Source: Rhodococcus pseudokoreensis
Lineage (GTDB): Bacteria > Actinomycetota > Actinomycetes > Mycobacteriales > Mycobacteriaceae
NCBI RefSeq assembly: GCF_017068395.1
Contig: NZ_CP070619.1
Span: forward strand, 4,278,001 to 4,342,000
Direction: 5' to 3'
DNA: 64,000 nucleotides
The notes under the pieces are model-generated. The model ran no database searches. It was given only the letters and a program-made list of their open reading frames with translations, and had not been told where the DNA came from. Position 1 is the first letter of the stretch. Each line of letters starts with the position of its first letter. The position numbers were made by a program, and so were the translations under genes. This document shows, one piece after another, positions 42,012 to 54,960 of the stretch.

Positions 42012-44857
42012 CGGTCTCCTTCAATGCTGTTACGTTCCGCGAGCCTCGTGGCCCTGCCGTTTCGGACGCCCTGCTGGTGACGACTGAGATTGGCGCGAAT
42101 TGTCTCAGGGTCGCGCACCCGGCGCAGGGTCCCCGTATTGTGCGCGCCCTCGACCGTGCCGGGAACCAGCCGGTCGCCGGGACGCCGCTTCGGCAGTCCG
42201 ATCTCCGGGTCGACCTCGACGGGGGTCTCGCTGATCCGTTCCGCGGCGGACCATCCGGCGTCGCCGGCGGAGTGCCAGACGCCGGGTGCGCCCTCGGTGC
42301 CGGTCGGGTCGGTCAGCCAGTCGGACACCATGTCGGAGAAGATCGGGGTGCCGCCGCCGGGCCGCGGGGCCGCCTCGGCCGCGGGCGGATCGATCCGCGA
42401 CTGGAAGAACGACGCGGTCTTCGCCGAGTTGGTGCGGTAGCGGTGCCGGACCGGGCTCTGATCGTCGCCGTTCGACGACGGGGGCGCCGGCTGGTCCGCG
42501 GTCCGTGCGTCGATGCGGTTCTCGCTGCGTGGTGCGTGCGGCGCGTGCTGCGGCTGCGATTCCTGGGTTGGCGTCTCCGGGGCCGCGGCCGCCGAGGTCG
42601 CCGCCTGCGGCCGCCGCACAGGCAGCTTCGGCATCGCTCCGGATCCGCGGACGTTGACGGTGTCCTGGGACTGCGCGGCCGGGACAGCGACCGACGATCC
42701 CGCGCCGGCTGCGATGCCACTGGCACCGGGCTGTCGCCGGGGCAGGCTCGTGCCCGACGCCGTCGCCACCGCACCCGCGGGAGCCGGGCTCGGCGCCGGC
42801 GGAGGCGTGGACGGGGTGCGGGTGGGCAGTCCGTTGCGGGTTGCCGGCAGCTGCGGGCCGTCCTTGCGCGGTGCGGGGGCCGCGGGAGCCGGGATGGCGG
42901 TCCGGACCGGTGCCGCGGGAATCTTCCGCTGCGATCCGGTGTCCTGCCGCGCGGCCTGCGACACGATCAGCGCATTCGGGATGTGGATGCTGACGGTCAC
43001 ACCCGGGTTGCGGGCGGTGTCGAACGTCGACCGCAGGCGCACGGTCAGACCGTGTCGCTTCGCGAGCCGGCTGACGACGAACAGGCCCATGTGACGGGCG
43101 GTCTCGGGACCGACCTCGCCACCCGACGCCAGGCGTTCGTTGACGGCACGCATGTCGTCGGCGGGGATACCGATGCCGCGGTCCGCGATCTCGAGCAGCA
43201 CTCCGCCGTCCACGGCGCGAGCGAAGCTGAACGTCACCGACGTGTCCGGCGGCGAGGCGCGCAGCGAGTTGTCGACGAGTTCGGCGAGCAGGTGCACGAC
43301 GTCGGTGACGACGGTGCCGCTGAGTGCGCCTTCGGGGGTCGCACCCATCTGGACGCGCTGGTAGTCCTCGACCTCGGAGATCGCGGCACGCAGCACGTCG
43401 CCGAGCGGGATCGGCGCCGCCTGCGACCGACGCACGCGGGTGCCGGCCAGAATCAGCAGGTTCTCACCGTTCCGGCGCATACGCGCGGCCAGGTGGTCGA
43501 GGCGGAACAGGCTCTCGAGCCGCTTCGGATCCTTCTCCTCGAACTCGAGGTTCTCGATCAAGCCGAGCTGCTGGTCGACGAGCGACTTGCTTCGGCGGGC
43601 GAGCGTTTCGAACATGTCGTTGATCTGCAGGCGCAGTTGGGCCTGCTCACCGGCGAGCTTGAGTGCCTGTCCGTGGATGTCGTCCACGGCGCGGGCGAGC
43701 TGGCCGATCTCCTCGGACGAGTGCACGGCCACCGGCTCGAACGACAGTGCCCTCGGATCGTCGCTGGCCTTGATCTGCTCGATCGCGTCCGGAAGGTCGC
43801 GGCGGGCGGCCTTCAGGGCGCCATAGCGCAGGCGGCGGATCGGGCCGATCAGCGACCGCGACACGAGGAGCGCGAGGACGAGCGCGGCGAGCAGCGTTCC
43901 GAGGACGATCGCCGTGTCACGCAGCGCGGCGGACCGGGTCTCGGCCGCGCGGACCTGCACGGTGGACGCGATGTCCTTCGCCGCCTCGCTGGTCAGCTCC
44001 TGGTAGACGTCGCGGCTCGCGATGAGGGAGGAACGCAGCTGCAGGATGGGCAGCACCCCGCCGCGCGCCGCGTCGGCCAGACCCCTGTCGATGAGGGCGT
44101 TGCGGTCGTTGATGTTGTTCCGCAGCGTCTGGAGGCGCTCGTCGCCCTTCGGGTAGTACCGATCGAGGACGTCGAGGAGGCTCGATTCGGCGCCGGCGGC
44201 CGCGACGACTGCGGAAGTGGGAATGTTGCCCGTGCGGGCCATCTCCCGTCCTTCGGGACTGGCGTACACGTCCTTCACGATCACGAGACCCATGGCCTGT
44301 TCGAACAGGCGGCGCTGCGCCTGCCAGGCGTTGGTCAGCTGGTAGCCCTTGTCGACGACCTCACTGTCCTCGATGGGACGGACGATGTCGTCGACTTCCC
44401 GGATGAAGTCCGCGGCGAACGCGCGCTGGCGTTCCGCGAGCAGATCGGTGGCGACACCCGGGGAATCCATCAGATTCAGGAGGGCCCGGCCGTCGGAGAC
44501 GGTCTGGTTGATGGAACTCGCGACAGCGGGATCCAGTTCGGGGTTCCGGGCCTGTTCGGACACGTCATTCATCAGGGATTCCGCGGCCGCGCGGTCGTCC
44601 TTGGTGAGGGTGCCCGAGGCGTAACCACTGGTCACGGTACCCATCGAGGCCTCGAGGGCCACGATGTCCGGGACGACGACGATCTGGTCGGCGGCCTCGG
44701 TGAAGTGGACGGCGTTGCTCAGCTCGCCCTGCACGCGGAGCCCGCCGAGCACCATGGCGACGGTGACGGGAACTGCGAGAACCGCAGTGACCTTCCACCG
44801 CAGACCCCAGCCCTCGATATCCCAGAACTTTGCCCGGGGCGGCGAATCGTCGCTCAT
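42008..44857 (-). CDS. Conservon sensor histidine kinase (NIT-HAMP-ATPase)
   Basis: A 949-residue membrane kinase. From ATG 44857 (AAAGGAAG upstream) come a short cytoplasmic start, a transmembrane helix near residue 20-40, an extracellular all-helical NIT sensor domain of about 290 residues, a second helix ([19 protein letters not shown]) and a HAMP region. The dimerisation segment [20 protein letters not shown] is followed by an ATPase domain with [28 protein letters not shown] and [15 protein letters not shown]. The last 270 residues are disordered and Pro/Ala-rich. It starts the five-gene conservon lying between gyrB and gyrA. Confidence 0.94.
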   Translation of the reverse strand: MSDDSPPRAKFWDIEGWGLRWKVTAVLAVPVTVAMVLGGLRVQGELSNAVHFTEAADQIVVVPDIVALEASMGTVTSGYASGTLTKDDRAAAESLMNDVSEQARNPELDPAVASSINQTVSDGRALLNLMDSPGVATDLLAERQRAFAADFIREVDDIVRPIEDSEVVDKGYQLTNAWQAQRRLFEQAMGLVIVKDVYASPEGREMARTGNIPTSAVVAAAGAESSLLDVLDRYYPKGDERLQTLRNNINDRNALIDRGLADAARGGVLPILQLRSSLIASRDVYQELTSEAAKDIASTVQVRAAETRSAALRDTAIVLGTLLAALVLALLVSRSLIGPIRRLRYGALKAARRDLPDAIEQIKASDDPRALSFEPVAVHSSEEIGQLARAVDDIHGQALKLAGEQAQLRLQINDMFETLARRSKSLVDQQLGLIENLEFEEKDPKRLESLFRLDHLAARMRRNGENLLILAGTRVRRSQAAPIPLGDVLRAAISEVEDYQRVQMGATPEGALSGTVVTDVVHLLAELVDNSLRASPPDTSVTFSFARAVDGGVLLEIADRGIGIPADDMRAVNERLASGGEVGPETARHMGLFVVSRLAKRHGLTVRLRSTFDTARNPGVTVSIHIPNALIVSQAARQDTGSQRKIPAAPVRTAIPAPAAPAPRKDGPQLPATRNGLPTRTPSTPPPAPSPAPAGAVATASGTSLPRRQPGASGIAAGAGSSVAVPAAQSQDTVNVRGSGAMPKLPVRRPQAATSAAAAPETPTQESQPQHAPHAPRSENRIDARTADQPAPPSSNGDDQSPVRHRYRTNSAKTASFFQSRIDPPAAEAAPRPGGGTPIFSDMVSDWLTDPTGTEGAPGVWHSAGDAGWSAAERISETPVEVDPEIGLPKRRPGDRLVPGTVEGAHNTGTLRRVRDPETIRANLSRHQQGVRNGRATRLAERNSIEGDR

Positions 44858-45282
44858 CCCACGCTTCCTTTCCAACCACTCATAGCTTGTCGCTCTGTGC
44901 TCGTGACCCCGCCCGCGAGAGGGCAGCCGTACCGGATCGGACGACACGCGTCGACAGAGGAAAGTGATCGATCAGTTGCGCTGTGCGCAGCGCTGCCCGA
45001 CGCACCGATTTCCGAATGTAACGAGTTCATCACATCCCCATGGGGAACGTTCTTACCACAGAAATTCCCCGATCCTTACTTCCAAGTAACATGCGCACCA
45101 CTGATCCCAGACATTGCCGTCACGGGGTGGATCAGCCGACCAGGCTACACAGAATCGCCGTTCACAGTCGAGGACGGAATTCCGCGCCGCCCGCTCCCGC
45201 AACCCGCCCAGACAGATGCAGCCACCGGGGTCTTCCGACCACCGGTGGCTGCACCAGATCCGTATTCTCTTGTGCCGGATAC
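44858..45282. other. Intergenic region with conservon promoter
   Basis: No gene is seen. The frame of the kinase extends 30 codons upstream of its assigned start but without a ribosome site. The right end carries the gyrB hairpin. An AT-richer stretch around 45005-45100 (for example GGGGATGTGATG on the minus strand) is the likely place for the conservon promoter; no clean -35/-10 pair is visible. Confidence 0.4.
45217..45253. terminator. Terminator hairpin after gyrB
   Basis: TGCAGCCACCGG (45217-45228) and CCGGTGGCTGCA (45242-45253) form a perfect 12-bp stem with a 13-base loop, 30 bases past the gyrB stop. It implies gyrB does not read through into the conservon. Confidence 0.7.
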
Positions 45283-47418
<2,136 letters not shown>

Positions 47419-47522
47419 CTAGTTACCTCGGCCATCTTACTGGTACGTCTGGCCCAGGAGCGGGCTATGACACCCCTGAGCGCCCCGTAGGCGAATTTTC
47501 AGGGCGCTTCGGGAGTGAAAAC

Positions 47523-48461
47523 CTAGGCCGACGCGCTCTCGGACGGACCGTCCGGGGCATTTCCCCACTGCCGGTCCTCGACGTCCAGCACGAACTCCGC
47601 GGCGAGTTGCGCGATGTCCTCGGCGTGGGAGATCGGCGACCAGTGACCGGCGTCGACCCCTCGACGGCGCAGGTCGGGTGCCCACTTCTCGGTGTCCTCG
47701 TACCCGACGGGCCGCACCGCCTTGTCGTTCTCGTTCAGGATCAGCTGGACGGGAACGTCGGTGTACCGCTCCCGTGGCTTGAACAGGCTGGTCCGGATGT
47801 TCGCCCGGTACAGCTTGAGACCGTTGACCATGTCGTCCGCCAGCGTCGGCGCCGGACGGACCAGAGCGGGGTCGAGGCGGTCGAAGAACTTCAGGAACGC
47901 CGGCCAGTGCCGGGAGAACCACAGCCGCAGCGGCAGCGTCGCCAGGCCCGGAATCTGGAACAGGACGGTGTAGCCGGACGCGACGGCCTGCGCGAGCGGC
48001 CCACCGAAGCTGCGGTCCGAGATGCGGCGGCGCATCCACTTGCCGAGGTGGTCGAGGTTCGGCCCGGAGACGGACGTGAACGACGCGATCCGTGTGCGGG
48101 CGCCCGGTTCGCAGACCGCCTCCCACGCCTCCACCGACCCCCAATCGTGCGCGAGCACGTGCACCGGCCTGCCCGGGCTCACGGCGTCGATCACCGCGAA
48201 CAGGTCGCTCGCCAGGGCGGGCAGCCGGTAGTCCTCGACCCGGGTGGGCACGGTGCTCTCACCGGCTCCGCGGCTGTCGTAACTGACCACCCGGAACCGT
48301 TCCGTCAGGAACGGCACCACCCGGCTCCACAGTTCGTGGGTGTCGGGCCAGCCGTGGACGAGCACCATCGTCTCGCCGGCGGGATTGCCGTCCTCGAACA
48401 CGGCGAGGTCGACGGAACCGTTGGTGATCCGCCGTGCGGTACCGGACGTGGATGAAGTCAT
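47523..48461 (-). CDS. Alpha/beta-fold hydrolase
   Basis: A 312-residue hydrolase. The oxyanion region is VLVHGWPDTHELW, the nucleophile elbow LAHDWGSVEAW (an Asp nucleophile, as in epoxide hydrolases and haloalkane dehalogenases), and the catalytic His is in DAGHWSPISHAED near the C-terminus. This pattern favours an epoxide-hydrolase-like reaction, but the substrate is unknown. ATG 48461 is preceded by AGAGGAC. It is the last of a three-gene operon with an oxidoreductase and a metal-dependent hydrolase. Confidence 0.9.
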   Translation of the reverse strand: MTSSTSGTARRITNGSVDLAVFEDGNPAGETMVLVHGWPDTHELWSRVVPFLTERFRVVSYDSRGAGESTVPTRVEDYRLPALASDLFAVIDAVSPGRPVHVLAHDWGSVEAWEAVCEPGARTRIASFTSVSGPNLDHLGKWMRRRISDRSFGGPLAQAVASGYTVLFQIPGLATLPLRLWFSRHWPAFLKFFDRLDPALVRPAPTLADDMVNGLKLYRANIRTSLFKPRERYTDVPVQLILNENDKAVRPVGYEDTEKWAPDLRRRGVDAGHWSPISHAEDIAQLAAEFVLDVEDRQWGNAPDGPSESASA

Positions 48462-48502
48462 GGGTGTCCTCTGGTCGTCGTTCGGGTGCGGGAATCTGCG
48501 GT

Positions 48503-49621
48503 TTACAGGTCGAGGACGAGACGGCCGCTGTCGGCGCGGGACACGCAGATCAGCATCTCGTTCTCCTGCTCGGCGTCGGTGAGCCGGGTCTCGCGGTGGT
48601 CCGGGGTGCCGGACAGCACCTTGACCCGGCACGTCCCGCAGAATCCCTGCTGGCACGAATACCCGACTCCGGGCATCGTCTTCTTGATCACCGTGAGCGC
48701 GGATTCGTCGGCGGGCACGGTGAGCACCTCACCGGTACTGACGAGCTGCACCTCGAATTCGGTCCCGTCGAGCACCGGCGGCGCACCGAATCGCTCGAAA
48801 TGCAAGGCGGTGGCCGGGCTTCCGGGAAACGCGCGGCGCACCGACTCGAGCATCGGCGTCGGCCCGCAGCAGTACACGGCGCCGCCGGCCGCGGCACGCT
48901 CCAGCAACTCCTCGGCGGTGGGAAGTCCGAACTCGTCGTCGGGACGGATGAAAACCCGTGACCGGTCGAATGTTTCGATCTCGTCGAGAAACGGCATCGA
49001 CTCCCGCGACCGGCCCGAATACACGAACTGCCAGTCCATCCCGAGATCGCGCGCGGCGCGCACCATCGCCAGGATCGGCGTGATGCCGATACCACCGGCG
49101 ACGAAGAGGGCACTCCCCTCGCCCACGAACGGAAATCCGTTGCGCGGACCGCGAACCGTCACCGACGCCCCCGGCTCGAGGGCGTGCATCTCGAGGGATC
49201 CGCCGCCGCCGTCGTGGATCCGGCGGACGGCGATGCTGTAGCCCGTGCGATCGGACGGGTCGCCGCACAGCGAGTACTGGCGTCGCAGCCCGGACGGCAG
49301 GTGGAAGTCGAGGTGCGAACCCGGCTGCCACGCAGGAAGTTCCGCGCCGTCCTCGGCCTCGAACCGCAACTGCACCACGTTGTCGTCCAACGCGACGACG
49401 TCCCGCTGGGAGACAACCATTTTCATCGCCACGTCGGGGTTGTGCCCGGCGACGCCGGGGTCGTACTCGTACGCGGTGAGAACGCGGAGATACTTGGCAG
49501 CCACCGCCTCGGTGAGGCGCATGGCGCGGTCGGGACGCGGGCGTCCCTTGATGTCCGGCGGCGCGTCGTAGCGGGGCAGCCCCTGCCCGGTGAGCACCTC
49601 CCGAACCTGGGACAGCCTCAT
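48503..49621 (-). CDS. Ferredoxin-reductase-type oxidoreductase (PDR/VanB-like)
   Basis: A 372-residue electron-transfer protein. After an N-terminal stretch of about 65 residues come a flavin-binding barrel (HLPSGLRRQYSLCGDPSD, the R-x-Y-S-L motif), an NAD-binding domain (LFVAGGIGITPILAMVRAA, then VYCCGPTPMLE) and a C-terminal plant-type [2Fe-2S] ferredoxin domain (CQQGFCGTCRVKVL and a last Cys in LICVSRA). It would deliver electrons from NAD(P)H to an oxygenase, none of which is encoded nearby. Its ATG overlaps the upstream stop by 4 bases. Confidence 0.92.
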   Translation of the reverse strand: MRLSQVREVLTGQGLPRYDAPPDIKGRPRPDRAMRLTEAVAAKYLRVLTAYEYDPGVAGHNPDVAMKMVVSQRDVVALDDNVVQLRFEAEDGAELPAWQPGSHLDFHLPSGLRRQYSLCGDPSDRTGYSIAVRRIHDGGGGSLEMHALEPGASVTVRGPRNGFPFVGEGSALFVAGGIGITPILAMVRAARDLGMDWQFVYSGRSRESMPFLDEIETFDRSRVFIRPDDEFGLPTAEELLERAAAGGAVYCCGPTPMLESVRRAFPGSPATALHFERFGAPPVLDGTEFEVQLVSTGEVLTVPADESALTVIKKTMPGVGYSCQQGFCGTCRVKVLSGTPDHRETRLTDAEQENEMLICVSRADSGRLVLDL

Positions 49622-50526
49622 CGCTCGGCCGCCTGTGCCGCCGGCGAGGACGCCAGGTATTTCACGGCCTGCGCCGTCGAACCCTCGTTGCTCGGGTGGT
49701 ACGCACGCGTGAAATACGTCGACATCCGCTTGCCGAGCTCCCGGGCCGTCGGGAGGGTGCCGCGCTTGCCCGCCGCGAAGAAATCGGTCAGGTGCGGCTT
49801 GCGGCGGTGCGCCGACCACTGCGCGAGCTCCGGATCGTTCCGCATGAGGAATCGGGTTCCGCGCACCCACAGCCACACGATGACCGGGGTCACGATCAGC
49901 TGGGTGCGGATCCGCCGCGACTCCCGCTTGTCGAAGTACCGCATGACGTCGTACGCCACCGACCGGTGCTCGACCTCCTCGGCGCCGTGCCAGCGCAGCA
50001 GGTCGAGCATCGTCGGATGCAGCCCCGCGCGGTCGAGGCCCTCGGCGTTGAGCACCCAGTCGCCGAGGAACGCGGTGATGTGCTCGATGGCGGCGATGAC
50101 CGCCAGTCGCTCGATCAGGTAGTTCTTCTCACGCAGACCGGTCAGCGGTCGCGGTCCGAGGATCTTGGAGAACGTCCATTCCATCTGCTCGGTGAAGGGT
50201 GTCGGATCGAGACCCTTCTCCTTGAGGTGCACCAGCACGCCGGTGTGCGCGTTGGCATGCATCGCCTCCTGGCCGATGAACCCGACGACGTCGTCGCGGA
50301 GCTGCTCGTCCTCGATCAGCGGCAGTGCCTCCTTGAACGTCTCGACGAACCACTCCTCGCCCGCGGGCAGGAGAAGGTGCAGGACGTTGAGGACGTGCGT
50401 GGTGAACGGATCGCCCGGGATCCAGTGCATCGGGAGGTTCGACCAGTCGAACTCCACATTCCTGGCCTGCAGGAGGATGTGGTCCGGTTCGGGGATCGCG
50501 TTCCGGGGTGCAGTCGGGGCGGACAT
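49618..50526 (-). CDS. Metal-dependent hydrolase-like protein (PF10118 type)
   Basis: A 302-residue helical protein with conserved acidic and His residues in the pattern of di-metal enzymes: FIGQEAMHANAHTG, AAIEHITAFLG and WHGAEEVEHRSVAYDVM. These E-x2-H motifs resemble diiron oxygenase-like folds, although the family carries the name metal-dependent hydrolase. ATG 50526 has AAGGAG upstream. It is the first gene of the operon. An oxygenase-like diiron role served by the adjacent reductase is an attractive inference, not shown. Confidence 0.85.
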   Translation of the reverse strand: MSAPTAPRNAIPEPDHILLQARNVEFDWSNLPMHWIPGDPFTTHVLNVLHLLLPAGEEWFVETFKEALPLIEDEQLRDDVVGFIGQEAMHANAHTGVLVHLKEKGLDPTPFTEQMEWTFSKILGPRPLTGLREKNYLIERLAVIAAIEHITAFLGDWVLNAEGLDRAGLHPTMLDLLRWHGAEEVEHRSVAYDVMRYFDKRESRRIRTQLIVTPVIVWLWVRGTRFLMRNDPELAQWSAHRRKPHLTDFFAAGKRGTLPTARELGKRMSTYFTRAYHPSNEGSTAQAVKYLASSPAAQAAER

Positions 50527-50650
50527 CTCACTACTCCTTCGTGCGGCGGCTGCGCCACGACGAAGGCTTGTGGCACAGTTCACTCGATGACTTGGAGTAA
50601 CTGTAACACCGGGTAATAGACAAAACTAGGGACCGAACGCCCGCTCCGGC

Positions 50651-51214
50651 CTATCCGTAGGTGTCGCGGGGGCCGCGCCCCCGGATGTGCCGTTCCCCTT
50701 TTCGCCAGCTCGGCGCGGTCGGACCGGTAATGCGCAGCGACTTCACGACGCCGTCACCGACGGCCGCGGCGATCTTCGCGAGAATCTGCGACTGCATCAT
50801 CCGGAGCTGGGTCGCCCAGGCCGTCGACTCCGCGGAGACACTCAGAATCCCGTCCCGCAGCCCGGTCGGCTCGGCGTGCGCGGCGATGTCCTCGCCGACC
50901 ACCTGCACCCACCGCCCGAGGACGGTCCCCTCGGACACCTTGGGCGACCAGCCGCGTTGTTTCGCGAGCGCGCTGGTGAGCGCACCGAACGGCTGAGGAT
51001 CGCGGTCGTCGGGCCCCGGGCCGGACCACCCACGTCGGCGTCGGGCGCGCAGGGCCCGCACACCGGTCCCGGACCGGCGGCCCTGCCCGACGGATTTTCC
51101 ACTCGCCTTCGCCGCGGCCCGCGCCTCCTCGAGGGCACGCCGGGCGAGGTCGATTCCCTTCACCTCCGGTTCGGGGGCCGCCGCGGGCGCGGTGGGTTCG
51201 GCATCATCCGTCAC
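50651..51214 (-). CDS. dciA: DciA-family DUF721 protein
   Basis: A 187-residue protein equivalent to Rv0004. The basic, disordered N-terminal half ([20 protein letters not shown]) leads to the DUF721 domain with [17 protein letters not shown] and [25 protein letters not shown]. DciA proteins load or operate the replicative helicase in bacteria without DnaC/DnaI. GTG 51214 overlaps the recF end by 11 bases, the usual coupling at this locus. Confidence 0.93.
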   Translation of the reverse strand: MTDDAEPTAPAAAPEPEVKGIDLARRALEEARAAAKASGKSVGQGRRSGTGVRALRARRRRGWSGPGPDDRDPQPFGALTSALAKQRGWSPKVSEGTVLGRWVQVVGEDIAAHAEPTGLRDGILSVSAESTAWATQLRMMQSQILAKIAAAVGDGVVKSLRITGPTAPSWRKGERHIRGRGPRDTYG

Positions 51215-52436
51215 GGCGGTCCTCCGTCTCTTCCAGGATGTGTGAAATTCGTCCTCGATCGGTGTCGCGGGCCTCCACGCCGAATTGGACGGCGTCGAGT
51301 TCTTCCGGTACATCTTCCGCCACCGCGGCCGTGATCAGCACCTGTTCGGCGTCCAACGCCACCTTGGCGAGGGCACTGCGACGCTTGCGGTCGAGTTCGG
51401 CGAACACGTCGTCGAGCATGAGGACCGGATCGCTGCCGTCCGAGCGCAGCAGGGCGAATCCCGCGAGCCGCAGCGACAGCGCGAACGACCACGACTCGCC
51501 GTGACTCGCGAATCCCTTGGCCGGGGTGTCGCCGAGTTGTAGTTCGAGATCGTCACGATGCGGTCCGACGAGGCACACACCCCGCTCGATCTCCTTCGAG
51601 CGCATCACGGACAGCTCCTGGAGGAACCGCTCCTCGAGGAACGCGATGTCGCCGGACTCGGGCGCTCGCGCGGGCTCGGTGAACTCCGGCGGCAGCGACG
51701 ACCCCAGACTGGATCGGTAGCGGATGCTCGCGGGCCTCGACTCGGGCGCCAGCGACTGGTACGACTCGGCCAGGTGCGGCGCCAGATCGTGGACGAGATG
51801 CAACCGCCCGGCGAGCAGCTCGGCGCCGTGCGCGGCGAGGTGTCCGTCCCAGACCTCCAGTGTGGCAAGAGCACTCGCACTGTCCTCGCTCGGCTGACCG
51901 CTGCCCCGCGAAGACCGTCGCAACGCTCCGCCCGCGGTCTTGAGCAAGGCCGACCGCTGCCGCAGCACCCGGTCGTAATCGGCACGCACCGCCGCCATCC
52001 GGGGGATCCGGGAAGTGAGGAGTTCGTCGAGGTAGCGGCGTCGATCCCCCGGATCCCCGCGGACCAGCGACAGATCCTCCGGCGCGAACAGCACCGTCTG
52101 CAGAATCCCGAGAATCTCCCGCGGCCGCCGGGTGGGCGACTGGTTGATCCGGGCCCGGTTGGACTTGCCGTCGTTCAACTCGAGATCGACGGTCAGTTCC
52201 CGGCCGGTGTTGACGACGGTGGCCCCCGCGAACGCCTGAGCCGTCCCCGTCCGGATCAGCGGGGCGTCCGAGCTGACCCGGTGCGACGAGAGCGTCGACA
52301 GGTAACCGAGCGCCTCGAGCACATTCGTCTTGCCGTGCCCGTTGGGTCCGACGAAGACGGTGCAGCCCGGACGCAGGTTCAGACCGAGGGCGTCCCAGGA
52401 ACGGAAGTCTCTGAGCGAGAGTGCGCGAACGAACAC
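51204..52436 (-). CDS. recF: DNA replication and repair protein RecF
   Basis: A 410-residue SMC-like ATPase that helps load RecA at gaps. Walker [15 protein letters not shown] near residue 30, the central arms, an ABC signature region ([16 protein letters not shown]), and Walker [13 protein letters not shown]. The GTG at 52436 follows the gnd stop with no gap. Everything expected is present. Confidence 0.96.
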   Translation of the reverse strand: MFVRALSLRDFRSWDALGLNLRPGCTVFVGPNGHGKTNVLEALGYLSTLSSHRVSSDAPLIRTGTAQAFAGATVVNTGRELTVDLELNDGKSNRARINQSPTRRPREILGILQTVLFAPEDLSLVRGDPGDRRRYLDELLTSRIPRMAAVRADYDRVLRQRSALLKTAGGALRRSSRGSGQPSEDSASALATLEVWDGHLAAHGAELLAGRLHLVHDLAPHLAESYQSLAPESRPASIRYRSSLGSSLPPEFTEPARAPESGDIAFLEERFLQELSVMRSKEIERGVCLVGPHRDDLELQLGDTPAKGFASHGESWSFALSLRLAGFALLRSDGSDPVLMLDDVFAELDRKRRSALAKVALDAEQVLITAAVAEDVPEELDAVQFGVEARDTDRGRISHILEETEDRRDG

Positions 52437-53348
52437 CTACGTTCCAGAACCGGCTTCTGCCTCGCCTGCCGCCTTCTTCACGGCGTGACCACCGAACTGG
52501 TTGCGCAGCGCCGAGACGGCCTTCATCGCGGGGGAATCGTCCTGACGGGACGCGAACCGCGCGAACAGTGCGGCCGAGATCACCGGCGCTGGCACGGCGT
52601 GGTCGATCGCCTCCAGCACGGTCCAGCGGCCCTCACCGGAATCGTCTGTGTAACCGGAGATCTCGGCGAAATCGGGATCCTCACCCAGCGCCTTGACGAG
52701 CAGTTCCAGCAGCCACGACCGGACGACGGTGCCGTTGGTCCACGCGCGCAGGACACCGTGGACGTCGGTGACGAGGTCTTCGGCCTCGAGCAGTTCGTAG
52801 CCCTCCGCGTACGCCTGCATCAGTCCGTACTCGATGCCGTTGTGGATCATCTTCGCGTAGTGGCCTGCGCCGACCGGGCCTGCATGGACGAAGCCGTCCG
52901 CACGCTCGCCCTCGGGGCGCAGTGCGTCGAAGATCGGCAGCGCCCGCTCGACGTCCGCGGCCGACCCGCCGACCATCAACCCGTAGCCGTTCTCGAGCCC
53001 CCAGACCCCACCGGACACACCGCAGTCGAGGTAGCCGATGCCGTGGGAACCGAGCAGCTCACCGTGAATCTTGTCGTCGGTGTATCTCGAGTTGCCGCCG
53101 TCGATCACCAGGTCGCCGCTCTCGAGCACCGACGCCAGCCCGGTCACCGTGTCCTGGGTGATCTTCCCCGCCGGAACCATCACCCACACGACGCGCGGAG
53201 ACTCGAGTCGCTGCGCGAGTTCCGCCAGCGACGCCACATCCGTGACCTCGGGGCGGGGGTCGTAGCCGACCACCTCGTGCCCGTGCGCGCGCAACCGCTC
53301 GCGCATGTTGAATCCCATTTTTCCGAGCCCGACCAACCCGATCTGCAT
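52437..53348 (-). CDS. gnd: 6-phosphogluconate dehydrogenase (short, NAD-type)
   Basis: A 303-residue enzyme of the short form, oxidatively decarboxylating 6-phosphogluconate to ribulose 5-phosphate. The dinucleotide motif GLVGLGKMGFNM is at the N-terminus, and the substrate motif DGGNSRYTDD and the catalytic HNGIEYGLMQAYAEG region follow. It lies between dnaN and recF, as in many actinobacteria. Short forms usually prefer NAD; that is family knowledge. Confidence 0.94.
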   Translation of the reverse strand: MQIGLVGLGKMGFNMRERLRAHGHEVVGYDPRPEVTDVASLAELAQRLESPRVVWVMVPAGKITQDTVTGLASVLESGDLVIDGGNSRYTDDKIHGELLGSHGIGYLDCGVSGGVWGLENGYGLMVGGSAADVERALPIFDALRPEGERADGFVHAGPVGAGHYAKMIHNGIEYGLMQAYAEGYELLEAEDLVTDVHGVLRAWTNGTVVRSWLLELLVKALGEDPDFAEISGYTDDSGEGRWTVLEAIDHAVPAPVISAALFARFASRQDDSPAMKAVSALRNQFGGHAVKKAAGEAEAGSGT

Positions 53349-53409
53349 CGTGATCTCCGTCCACTCGTGAGATATCTTGCGGCAGTACTGGTTTCGCTTC
53401 CGCGAACCG

Positions 53410-54594
53410 TCAGCCCGGCAGACGCACCGGCATCAGCAGGTACGTGTACGCGCTCTCCGGTGCCGCGAAGTTGCCGGAATCGTCGGGCTCGATCTCTTCT
53501 TCGGTGGCCGGACGCAGCACCGCGGGGCGGCTGGGGGTCGTGAAGCCGAACAGCACCTGCTCGCTGTGCAGCGAGGACAGCCCGTCGATCAGGTAACCGG
53601 GGTTGAAGGCGATGGTGAGCGGCTCGCCCTGGAACATCGCGTTCAAGCCTTCCTCGGCGCGACCGGCATCGTCGCCGCCGGCGGAGAGCAGCAGCCCCTC
53701 GGTGGAGAACTGCAGGCGGACCTGTGCACCGCGCTCGGCGACGAGGGCGACACGCTTGATGGCCTCGACGAGCGGAGCGATCTCCACGGTGGCCAGCGCG
53801 GTGTGCTCGGACGGCAGCAGCTGCCGGAACTTCGGGAACTCGGCGTCCAGCAGTCGGGTGGTGGTGCGACGGCCGTCGTTGACGATGCCGAGAAGGCCGT
53901 CGTTTCCGACCGCGGAACCCGAACCGAGAGCCAGCTCGACCGGCGAAGTGGCATCTCCCGCAAGCGTTTTCGCCGATTCGGAGAGCGTCTTCGCCGGGAT
54001 GAGCACGGCCGCGGTGGTGTCCGGGTTCGCCGGCGACCACTCGAGTTCGCGAACCGCGAGACGGAACCGGTCGGTGGCCGCGAGCACGATCGCGTTGCGT
54101 TCGATCTCGACCCGGATGCCGGTGAGCATCGGCAGGGTGTCGTCCTTGCCCGCCGCGACAGCCACCTGACTGATCGCCTCGGAGAACAGGTCCGCGGGAA
54201 TCGAGCCGGTCTGCTGCGGCAATTGCGGAAGCTGGGGATAGTCCTCGACCGGCATGGTGGGCAGGGAGAACTTGGCGCTTCCGCAGGTGATCAGCACGCG
54301 GGTGCCCTCGAGTGTCACGTCGACGGGCTTGTTGGGGAGCGACTTCGTGATGTCGGCGAGAAGCTTGCCCGAGACCAGGACCTGACCGACGCTACCGACC
54401 TCGGCCCCCACCCTGACCTGGGCCGACACCTCGTAGTCGAATCCGGAAACCGTCAACCCTTGCTCGGTCGCGTCCAGGAGAACTCCGCCGAGGACGGGGA
54501 CAGGAGGCCGCGACGGCAGACTGCGAGCGACCCATGCCACTGAATCAGCGAATTCTTCCCGGGAGACACGAAACTTCAGGCTTCCAAGCTCCAT
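53410..54594 (-). CDS. dnaN: DNA polymerase III sliding clamp (beta subunit)
   Basis: A 394-residue clamp made of three similar domains, forming a ring dimer round DNA. It starts [19 protein letters not shown] and has the usual [12 protein letters not shown] and the C-terminal [12 protein letters not shown] that shapes the peptide-binding pocket. ATG 54594 is the family start with GAGAGGA about 11 bases upstream. It begins the dnaN-gnd-recF-dciA unit leading away from oriC. Confidence 0.97.
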   Translation of the reverse strand: MELGSLKFRVSREEFADSVAWVARSLPSRPPVPVLGGVLLDATEQGLTVSGFDYEVSAQVRVGAEVGSVGQVLVSGKLLADITKSLPNKPVDVTLEGTRVLITCGSAKFSLPTMPVEDYPQLPQLPQQTGSIPADLFSEAISQVAVAAGKDDTLPMLTGIRVEIERNAIVLAATDRFRLAVRELEWSPANPDTTAAVLIPAKTLSESAKTLAGDATSPVELALGSGSAVGNDGLLGIVNDGRRTTTRLLDAEFPKFRQLLPSEHTALATVEIAPLVEAIKRVALVAERGAQVRLQFSTEGLLLSAGGDDAGRAEEGLNAMFQGEPLTIAFNPGYLIDGLSSLHSEQVLFGFTTPSRPAVLRPATEEEIEPDDSGNFAAPESAYTYLLMPVRLPG

Positions 54595-54777
54595 CGCCGG
54601 GTTGTTCCTCTCGGTAGGCACGGTTGTTCGCCACGGTCGGGCCGTGACCACAGCACTGCAGTCTTTCACAGAGCGGCGATGCATAACCGTATGCCCTCGA
54701 GGACGAACTTGAAAGCGGAACGCTTCCGTCCTCGAGTCTCAGGCGGAGGCCTGTGAACGGACGCGATCCCCAACCCT

Positions 54778-54821
54778 GTTTTCAAAGAGTTTTCTATAAG
54801 AATTAATGAGAAGTACTATTA
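54778..54821. other. AT-rich stretch, candidate DNA unwinding element
   Basis: The run from GTTTTCAAAGAG through TTTTCTATAAGAATTAATG to AGTACTATTA is by far the most AT-rich part of the oriC region, directly next to the first DnaA-box-like sites. Confidence 0.6.
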
Positions 54822-54835
54822 GGTCCTGTGGAATC

Positions 54836-54844
54836 TGTGGACGA
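54836..54844 (-). promoter_or_regulatory. DnaA box (8 of 9)
   Basis: TGTGGACGA on the plus strand; differs from TGTGGACAA by one base. Confidence 0.55.
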
Positions 54845-54923
54845 ACAGCTGTAGACGCTGGTCCCTCCGCCTACCCGTATGGGGAATTCTCGAGGACAAA
54901 CTCGAGGACCGATTTGCCACCCG

Positions 54924-54932
54924 TGTGGACTA
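54924..54932 (-). promoter_or_regulatory. DnaA box (8 of 9)
   Basis: TGTGGACTA on the plus strand, one base from TGTGGACAA, abutting a CTCGAG hexamer at 54933. Confidence 0.55.
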
Positions 54933-54960
54933 CTCGAGGTTGTTCAAAGTTCTGCACGTT

